A DNA stretch of 64,000 nt from RYN-230 sp963841695 (GTDB lineage: Bacteria; Actinomycetota; Actinomycetes; Streptosporangiales; Streptosporangiaceae), in NCBI GenBank assembly GCA_963841695.1, contig CAWJDQ010000007.1, positions 310,001-374,000 of the forward strand, read 5' to 3'. How positions within the stretch are numbered: position 1 is the stretch's first letter; the number at the start of each line of letters is the position of its first letter. The notes below the pieces were generated by a model. That model had not been told where the DNA came from, did no database searches, and saw nothing but the letters and a program-made list of their open reading frames with translations. The position numbers were made by a program, and so were the translations under genes. Of the stretch, positions 58,631-64,000 are shown piece after piece.

Positions 58631-59596
58631 TCACGTGCTCGCCTCGAGCAGGTGCCAGAGCAGCAGGAGCTGCGCGATGGCCAGCGGCTCGCTGCGTTTC
58701 CCCGGGGCGAACTCCCCTAGCTTGTCCGGCAGCGCCGCGTCGGTGCTGGCCGCCGAGGGGGCGAACGACAGCTGCTCCCAGATCGCCTTCTCGACGATCC
58801 GGCTGTCCTCCCGCGGCGCATACCCGTGCACGTGCAGGGCGTCCACCGGGCGGCCGTCGCTGTCCCTGATCAGCTTGAGGTGCACGGTCCGCCGGTCGTC
58901 GTCGGTCAGCACGTGGGCCAGCTCCGGGTGCTGGATGGTCGGCCGGAGCAGGATCTCCGCGGACAGCTGCGTCCCGTCGCGATCCGCGTGCCCGGCGACC
59001 GGGGCGAACCGGATGGAGATGTCGGCCTGCTGGCGCTGCGGCCGGATGAACGCGGCCGATTCGGGCTCGCGCCGGTCCAGCTCGGCGAGGACCTGCTCGC
59101 GGGTGTAGCCGCGCTCGGCGCAGTCCCGCTTGAGCTTCCACTCGCGCCGGATCTCCTCGGGCGGGTCCAGGTAGACGGTGATGTCGAAGCAGGCCCGGGA
59201 CAGCCTGGTGTGCAGCGGCAGCAGGCCCTCGACGATCACGAACTCGCGGGGCTCGACCAGGACCGGCCGGACCAGCTCACCGGTGGCGTGGTCGTAGACC
59301 GGCTTGAGGATGGGCCGCCCCAGCGCGAGCAGCTGGAGATGCTGCTCCAGCACGTCCATGTAGTTGCACTCGGGGTTGAGCACCGTGAACGGGACGTTGC
59401 GCCGCTCGGCCCGGTCGTAGCGGTGGTAGTCGTCCACGCACAGCGCGGTGGCCCGGTCCGCGCCCAGCGCCGCGGCAATGCCGCGGGTCAGCGTGGTCTT
59501 GCCCGCGGCGCTGTCGCCGGCGATGGCCAGCATGACGGGCCGGGGCGGCTGCGGCACCGACTCGCTGCGGCGCAGCCGCATGAGCTTGTCGGGCAT
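58631..59596 (-). CDS. prk: Phosphoribulokinase
   Basis: 321 residues. It makes ribulose 1,5-bisphosphate for RuBisCO. Walker A GDSAAGKTT is at 27-35. CVDDYHRYDRAERRN has the catalytic Asp pair of the PRK family, HATGELVRPVLVEP and FVIVEGLLPLHTRL are substrate motifs, and DITVYLDPPEEIRREWKLKR fits the P-loop kinase lid. This matches PRK rather than uridine kinase. It lies 25 kb from rbcL but with an aldolase gene divergently adjacent, so Calvin-cycle genes are in two groups. Confidence 0.9.
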   Translation of the reverse strand: MPDKLMRLRRSESVPQPPRPVMLAIAGDSAAGKTTLTRGIAAALGADRATALCVDDYHRYDRAERRNVPFTVLNPECNYMDVLEQHLQLLALGRPILKPVYDHATGELVRPVLVEPREFVIVEGLLPLHTRLSRACFDITVYLDPPEEIRREWKLKRDCAERGYTREQVLAELDRREPESAAFIRPQRQQADISIRFAPVAGHADRDGTQLSAEILLRPTIQHPELAHVLTDDDRRTVHLKLIRDSDGRPVDALHVHGYAPREDSRIVEKAIWEQLSFAPSAASTDAALPDKLGEFAPGKRSEPLAIAQLLLLWHLLEAST

Positions 59597-59653
59597 CAGG
59601 CTGATCGCCTTCCCGTAGTCCGGACTGGACTTTCCACTCTAAGCAGGCCTGAT

Positions 59654-59687
59654 CCCCCGGCCTCCCCCCAAACGGGGAGGCCGGGGG
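59654..59687. promoter_or_regulatory. 14-bp hairpin between prk and the aldolase gene
   Basis: CCCCCGGCCTCCCC and GGGGAGGCCGGGGG surround CCAAAC. The gene pair is divergent, so this lies in the 5' region of one or both transcripts rather than at a gene end; it may act as an attenuator or transcript-stabilising leader. Confidence 0.45.
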
Positions 59688-59768
59688 GTAGCTCCAGCCC
59701 CTATTCCCCCACCCCGGCCCACCCCGGCGGGGGAAGCGCCCGGCCGGGCGCACGCGTACCGTCGGCGG

Positions 59769-60775
59769 ATGGACGCACTGGTCGCGCGGGCGTCGGCGCT
59801 GGTGGCACCCCCCAAGGGGATCCTCGCCACCGGGCCCGGCGGCGCAGCCCTGGCCGGCTGGCCGCCGCCGGGGTGCCGCCCACCGGGGACAACCGCCGGG
59901 CCTTCCGCGAGCTGCTGGTCACCGCGCCCGGCCTGCGGGCCGGCATCAGCGGGGTGCTCCTCGACGCCGAGGCCATGCACCAGCGGTCCGCGGGCGGGCT
60001 GCCGCTGCCCGAGGCGGCCGCCGCGGCCGGCCTGATGACCGGGGTCAAGGCGGACGCGGCCGGCATCCGCTGCCCCCCGCCCGGTCCGAGACGGTCACCG
60101 AGGGCCTGGACGGGCTGCCGGGCCGGCTGGCGGCCTGGACCCGCCAGGGTGCGGTGTTCGCCTCGTGGCGGGCCGTGCTGCGGATCGGGCCGGGCACCCC
60201 GTCGCCGGTGGCGATCCGGGCCAACGCGCAGGCCCTGGGCCGGTACGCGGCCGCCTGCCAGCAGGCGGGCCTGGTCCCGGTGGTCGCGCCGCACCTGGAC
60301 GGCACCGGCCCGCACACGGCGGCCCAGGCCGAGACCGTGATGTCGCTGGTGCTGCTGGCGGTGATGAGCGAACTGGACGCCTACGGCGTGGATCCGGCGG
60401 CGGTCGTGCTCAAGCCGACCATCACCGTGCCCGGCGCGGAACCCGGGACAGGGGGCAGCACTGCCGAGATCGCCGAGGCGACCCTGCGGACCCTGGGCGG
60501 GGTGCCGGTCACGCTGGCGGGCGTGGCCTTCGCGGCCGGCACCGAGCAGCCCGGCCGGGCCACCGGGATCCTGGCCGCGATGCAGTCCCTGCCGCACGTG
60601 TGGCCGCTGACGTTCGCGTTCGGCCGGGCCCTGACCGGGCCGGCGCTGGCGGCCTGGGGCGGCCAGGCCCAGCCGGTGGGCGGCGGGCCAGCGGGCCCTC
60701 GCGCACCGGGTCGCGATGAACGTGGCCGCCATGGAGGGCCGCTACGCCCCGGAACTGGATCTCGACGCCGCCTGA
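59769..60775 (+). pseudogene. Class I fructose-bisphosphate aldolase gene, three frameshifts
   Basis: Pieces in three frames read, in order, MDALVARASALVAPPKGILA; AAGVPPTGDNRRAFRELLVT and GISGVLLDAEAMHQR; SETVTEGLDGLPGRLAAWTR, FASWRAVLRIG and VLKPTITVPG; then RALAHRVAMNVAAMEGRYAP. This is the class I aldolase layout, including the Schiff-base Lys in VLKP. Shifts are near 59860, 60080 (a C-run) and 60690. Some usual residues differ (VVAPHLDGTG where PIVEPE is usual), so a real pseudogene or a diverged enzyme is possible. Beside prk, it would serve the Calvin cycle or glycolysis. Confidence 0.7.
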
Positions 60776-60831
60776 CCGGGCCGGCCCTGGGTCAGCAGGC
60801 CGGTCGGACCGTTATGGAAAAAGAAACCTGC

Positions 60832-61182
60832 TCAGACGTTGAAACCGAGCGCGCGGAGCTGCTCCCGGCCGTCGTCGGTGATCTTCTCCGGGCCCCACGG
60901 CGGCAGCCAGACCCAGTTGATCCGGAAGTCGGTGACCAGACCGTCCAGGGCCGACCGGGCCTGATCCTCGATCACGTCGGTGAGCGGGCAGGCCGCGCTG
61001 GTCAGCGTCATGTCGATGGTCAGGGTCTTGTCCTCGCCCAGCGTCACCCCGTAGATCAGCCCGAGGTCGACCACGTTCACGCCCAGCTCGGGGTCGACCA
61101 CGTCGCGGAGGGCCTCGACCAGGTCCTCGGTCTCCGGGGTGATCTCCAGCAGGGGACCGCTGGTCCCAGTGTCGTCCGTCAT
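60832..61182 (-). CDS. sufT: SufT (MIP18/DUF59) iron-sulfur assembly protein
   Basis: 116 residues. VEALRDVVDPELGVNVVDLG and the Cys-containing TLTSAACPLTDVIEDQAR are the DUF59 hallmarks. SufT supports maturation of Fe-S proteins and is the usual last gene of actinobacterial suf operons. The ATG at 61182 overlaps the sufU stop (ATGA). Confidence 0.9.
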   Translation of the reverse strand: MTDDTGTSGPLLEITPETEDLVEALRDVVDPELGVNVVDLGLIYGVTLGEDKTLTIDMTLTSAACPLTDVIEDQARSALDGLVTDFRINWVWLPPWGPEKITDDGREQLRALGFNV

Positions 61183-61634
61183 TTCTGCTCCTCCAGCGCT
61201 TGCGCGGTGGCGTCCTTCCAGGCCATCCAGCCCAGCAGGGCGCACTTGATCCGGGCCGGGTACTTCGCCACCCCGGCGAACGCCACCCCGTCGCCCAGGA
61301 TGTCCTCGTCCGGTTCCAGCTGGCCCTTGGACTGCATGAGGCGCAGGAACTCCTCAGCCAGGCTCATCGCCTCGGGCACGGTCTTGCCGATGATCAGCTC
61401 GCTCATCACCGACGCGCTGGCCTGGCTGATGGAACAGCCCAGCGCGTCGTAGGACACGTCGGCCACGACCGGCTCCCCGGTCGCATCCTTGAGCGTGACC
61501 CGCAGCGTCACCTCATCCCCGCACAGCGGGTTCACGTGGTGCACCTCGGCGTCGTACGGCTCCCGCAGGCCCTTGTGCTGCGGGTGCCGGTAGTGGTCCA
61601 GGATGACTTCCTGGTACAGGGATTCCAGCCGCAT
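61179..61634 (-). CDS. sufU: SufU sulfur-relay protein
   Basis: 151 residues. The zinc ligands of SufU are in place: Cys38 and Asp40 (NPLCGD), Cys67 (GCSIS) and Cys131 (KCALLGW), and the SufU-specific insertion between them is present. It accepts sulfur from SufS and passes it to the SufBCD scaffold. The stop of sufS lies next to its ATG. Confidence 0.93.
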   Translation of the reverse strand: MRLESLYQEVILDHYRHPQHKGLREPYDAEVHHVNPLCGDEVTLRVTLKDATGEPVVADVSYDALGCSISQASASVMSELIIGKTVPEAMSLAEEFLRLMQSKGQLEPDEDILGDGVAFAGVAKYPARIKCALLGWMAWKDATAQALEEQK

Positions 61635-62923
61635 CAGGCACCGCCGAAGAAACGCTGCGCCTGCCCGATCCCGTCGACCAGGGCGTCAACCTCGGCCGTC
61701 GTGTTGTACAGGTAGAACGAGGCCCGGGTGCTGGCCTGGATGCCGTACCGGCGGTGCAGCGGCCAGGCGCAGTGGTGCCCGGCCCGGACAGCCACGCCGT
61801 GCTCGTCGAGCACCTGGCTGACGTCGTGCGGGTGCACGTCCCCCAGCGTGAACGAGATCGCCGCGCCGCGGACCGCCGGGTCCGCGGGACCCAGCACGCG
61901 CAGCCCCGGCACCGTGCCCAGCGCGTCCAGCGCGTACGCGATCAGACCCCGCTCGTGCGCGCGGACCGCGTCCAGGCCGATGTCGGACAGGTAGTCGATG
62001 GCCGCGTCCAGGCCGGCCGCCTCGGCGATCGGCATGGTCCCGGCCTCGAACTTGTGCGGCGGGGCCGCGAACGTCGAGTGGTCCATCCAGACGCTCTCGA
62101 TCATCTCGCCGCCGCCGAGGAACGGGGGCATCTCCTCGAGCAGCTCGCGGCGGCCCCACAGGACGCCGATGCCGGTCGGGCCGCACATCTTGTGGCTGGT
62201 GAAGCCCAGGAAGTCCGCGCCCAGGGCCTGCACGTCGACCGGCATGTGCGGGACGGACTGGGCCGCATCCACCAGCACCAGCGCGCCCGCCGCGTGCGCG
62301 GCGTCGGCGATCTCGCGGACCGGGTTGATCGTGCCGAGCACGTTGGACTGGTGGGCCAGGGCCACCAGCTTGGTGCGGTCGGTGATGAGGTCGCCGGCCT
62401 GGGCCAGGTCGAGCTGGCCGTCGTCGGTCACCCCGAACCAGCGCAGCGTGGCGCCGGTCCGCTCGCACAGCAGCTGCCACGGGACGATGTTGGAGTGGTG
62501 CTCCATCTCGGTGATGACGATCTCGTCCCCGGGGCCGAGGCGGAACCGGCCGGAACCGGAGCCGCCAGGCTGGCCCGCGCCCGGCAGGCTGACACTCGCG
62601 TTGCCCATCGAGTAGGCGACCAGGTTGATGCCCTCGGAGATGTTCTTGGTGAACACCACCTCGGCCTCGTCCCCGGCGCCGATGAAGCCGGCCACCTTGA
62701 TCCGGGCGCCCTCGTACGCGGCGGTGGCCTCCTCGCCGAGCTGGTGGCTGGCCCGGTGGATGTTGGCGTTGTGCCGCTCGTAGAACTCGTCCAGCCGCTC
62801 GATGACCTGGCGCGGCTTCTGCGAGGTGTTCGCGCTGTCCAGGTAGACCAGCGGCTGCCCGTCCCGGACCTGCCGGTCCAGGATCGGGAAATCCTTGCGG
62901 ATCCGCGCCACGTCCAGGGTCAT
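61634..62923 (-). CDS. sufS: SufS cysteine desulfurase
   Basis: 429 residues of the class V aminotransferase fold. LVYLDSANTSQKPRQVIERL is near the N-terminus, FTSHKMCGPTGIGVLWG contains the PLP Lys, and the catalytic Cys385 lies in RAGHHCAWPLHRR, the SufS-type short loop. It takes sulfur from cysteine as a persulfide. An insertion of about 15 Gly/Ser-rich residues lies near 125. Overlaps sufC by 4 bp (ATGA). Confidence 0.95.
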   Translation of the reverse strand: MTLDVARIRKDFPILDRQVRDGQPLVYLDSANTSQKPRQVIERLDEFYERHNANIHRASHQLGEEATAAYEGARIKVAGFIGAGDEAEVVFTKNISEGINLVAYSMGNASVSLPGAGQPGGSGSGRFRLGPGDEIVITEMEHHSNIVPWQLLCERTGATLRWFGVTDDGQLDLAQAGDLITDRTKLVALAHQSNVLGTINPVREIADAAHAAGALVLVDAAQSVPHMPVDVQALGADFLGFTSHKMCGPTGIGVLWGRRELLEEMPPFLGGGEMIESVWMDHSTFAAPPHKFEAGTMPIAEAAGLDAAIDYLSDIGLDAVRAHERGLIAYALDALGTVPGLRVLGPADPAVRGAAISFTLGDVHPHDVSQVLDEHGVAVRAGHHCAWPLHRRYGIQASTRASFYLYNTTAEVDALVDGIGQAQRFFGGA

Positions 62924-63693
62924 GCGGCGGCCCCCGCGGCGGCCTTGATCCACTTCTCGTAGCCTTCGGCCTCGAGGGTCTCGGCCAGCTCCGGGCCGCC
63001 TTCGTCAACGATCCGGCCGCCCACGAACACGTGCACGAAGTCCGGCTTCACGTAGCGCAGGATCCGCGTGTAGTGGGTGATCAGCAGGACCCCGTGCCCG
63101 GGCTGGGCGGCAAACCGGTTGACTCCCTCGGACACCACCCGGAGCGCGTCGATGTCCAGCCCGGAGTCGGTCTCGTCGAGGATCGCGAACTTCGGGTTGA
63201 GCAGCTCGAGCTGGAGGATCTCGTGCCGCTTCTTCTCGCCGCCGGAGAAGCCCTCGTTCAGGTTGCGCTCGGCGAACTGGGGCTCGATCGACAGCGCGGC
63301 CATGGCCTCGCGCATCTCCTTGAGGAACACGCGGAGCTTCGGCGGCTCGCCGCGCACGGCGGTGACCGCGGTGCGCAGGAAGTTGGACACGGTCACCCCG
63401 GGCACTTCCACCGGGTACTGCATGGCCAGGAACAGGCCGGCCCGGGCCCGCGCGTCGACGCTCATGGACAGCACGTCCTCGCCGTCCAGGGTCACGCTGC
63501 CCTGGGTGACCTGGTACTTGGGATGCCCGGCGATCGCGTAGGCCAGCGTGGACTTGCCCGAGCCGTTCGGGCCCATGATGGCGTGGATCTCGCCGTCTCT
63601 CACGGTCAGGTCAACGCCGCGCAGGATCTCGCGGCTCTGATCGGCCGCATCCACCACGCTGACGTGCAGGTCGCGGATTTCCAGAGTGGCCAT
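62920..63693 (-). CDS. sufC: SufC ATPase of the SufBCD complex
   Basis: 257 residues. Walker A GPNGSGKST, signature FSGGEKKRHEILQLELL, Walker B AILDETDSGLDIDAL and H-loop ITHYTRIL are characteristic, including the E-T-D-S-G-L-D stretch specific to SufC. It powers Fe-S cluster assembly on SufB/SufD. The rest of the operon (sufB, sufD) is to the right of the window. Confidence 0.95.
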   Translation of the reverse strand: MATLEIRDLHVSVVDAADQSREILRGVDLTVRDGEIHAIMGPNGSGKSTLAYAIAGHPKYQVTQGSVTLDGEDVLSMSVDARARAGLFLAMQYPVEVPGVTVSNFLRTAVTAVRGEPPKLRVFLKEMREAMAALSIEPQFAERNLNEGFSGGEKKRHEILQLELLNPKFAILDETDSGLDIDALRVVSEGVNRFAAQPGHGVLLITHYTRILRYVKPDFVHVFVGGRIVDEGGPELAETLEAEGYEKWIKAAAGAAA

Positions 63694-63731
63694 CGCTATC
63701 TCACTATCTCCAAAGCTGTTCGGTGGTCGGG

Positions 63732-64000
63732 TCAGGAGCCGGGCGCGGCCGGGACGGCGACGTACACGTCGCCGCCGTCAACCTTCACCGGGTAGGTCGG
63801 GACGGGCTTGGTGGCCGGCGGGCCGGTGGGCGCGCCGGTGCGCAGGTCGAAGCAGGAGCCGTGCAGCCAGCACTCCACGGTGTGGTCGTAGACCTCGCCC
63901 TCCGACAGCGGCACTTCCTCGTGCGAGCAGACGTCGCGCAGCGCGAACACTTCGCCGTCCACCCGGATCACGGCGATCGGCTCGTCGCCGACCTCGACGC
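63732..64000 (-). CDS. Rieske [2Fe-2S] ferredoxin-like protein, 5' part cut
   Basis: About 89 codons are visible, with the start beyond 64000. CSHEEVPLSEG and CWLHGSCFD are the two Cys-His halves of the Rieske cluster site. A small Rieske protein between sufD and sufC is a regular feature of actinobacterial suf operons. It lies 38 bp upstream of sufC. Confidence 0.85.
   Translation of the reverse strand, partial: VEVGDEPIAVIRVDGEVFALRDVCSHEEVPLSEGEVYDHTVECWLHGSCFDLRTGAPTGPPATKPVPTYPVKVDGGDVYVAVPAAPGS

Overview
The window is very GC-rich bacterial DNA whose gene content points to an actinomycete, probably a filamentous or soil lineage. It has an actinobacterial acVLRF1-type peptidyl-tRNA hydrolase, a sufC-sufS-sufU-sufT operon, a small HTH + Clp-N module, and many GTG starts with ATGA or GTGA start/stop overlaps. 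No phage, integrase, transposase or CRISPR was seen. The metabolic profile is that of an organism able to use C1 compounds and fix CO2: a selenocysteine (Sec) system with fdhD, a red-type form I RuBisCO with its activase, and phosphoribulokinase.

Layout. 1-15 kb: partial selB (minus), a membrane protein, a repeat-rich stretch (2.1-4.3 kb) with a decayed 760-bp tandem duplication and one copy of a hairpin repeat, a permease, three acetyltransferases, a methyltransferase, a second hairpin-repeat copy, tRNA-Sec, a fatty acyl-CoA synthetase, then selD-fdhD and an HTH/Clp-N pair behind a perfect palindrome. 15-30 kb: a sulfonate/nitrate-type ABC importer, a phosphate-type MFS transporter with a UspA protein, a broken GH15 gene, a sulfotransferase, an SDR, an ABC exporter, an enoyl-CoA hydratase, a small HTH protein, and a multiply frameshifted ABC-F gene next to acVLRF1. 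30-35 kb: LysR (probable cbbR), rbcL-rbcS-cbbX, DedA.

35-56 kb is a catabolic island: three paralogous alpha/beta hydrolases of the 2,6-dihydroxypseudooxynicotine-hydrolase type, two MDR dehydrogenases, an FAD oxidoreductase, a DapA-family lyase, an acyl-CoA-dehydrogenase homologue, a complete branched-chain-amino-acid-type ABC importer, two cupins, a creatininase-family amidohydrolase, a ThDP enzyme, an aldo-keto reductase and a 3-hydroxyisobutyrate-dehydrogenase-like enzyme. Several of its promoter regions share the palindrome TGCAA-N4-TTGCA, which suggests one regulon for an unknown, probably amide- or N-containing, substrate. The regulator is not in the window.

56-64 kb: a GAF histidine kinase and LuxR-type response regulator, phosphoribulokinase, a frameshifted class I aldolase, and the suf operon running off the right edge with a Rieske protein.

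Several genes (permease, HTH, GH15, ABC-F, one hydrolase, aldolase) are interrupted by single-base frameshifts while neighbouring genes are intact. Some may be assembly errors; the duplicated 3.5-4.1 kb module and the GntR fragment look like genuine decay.
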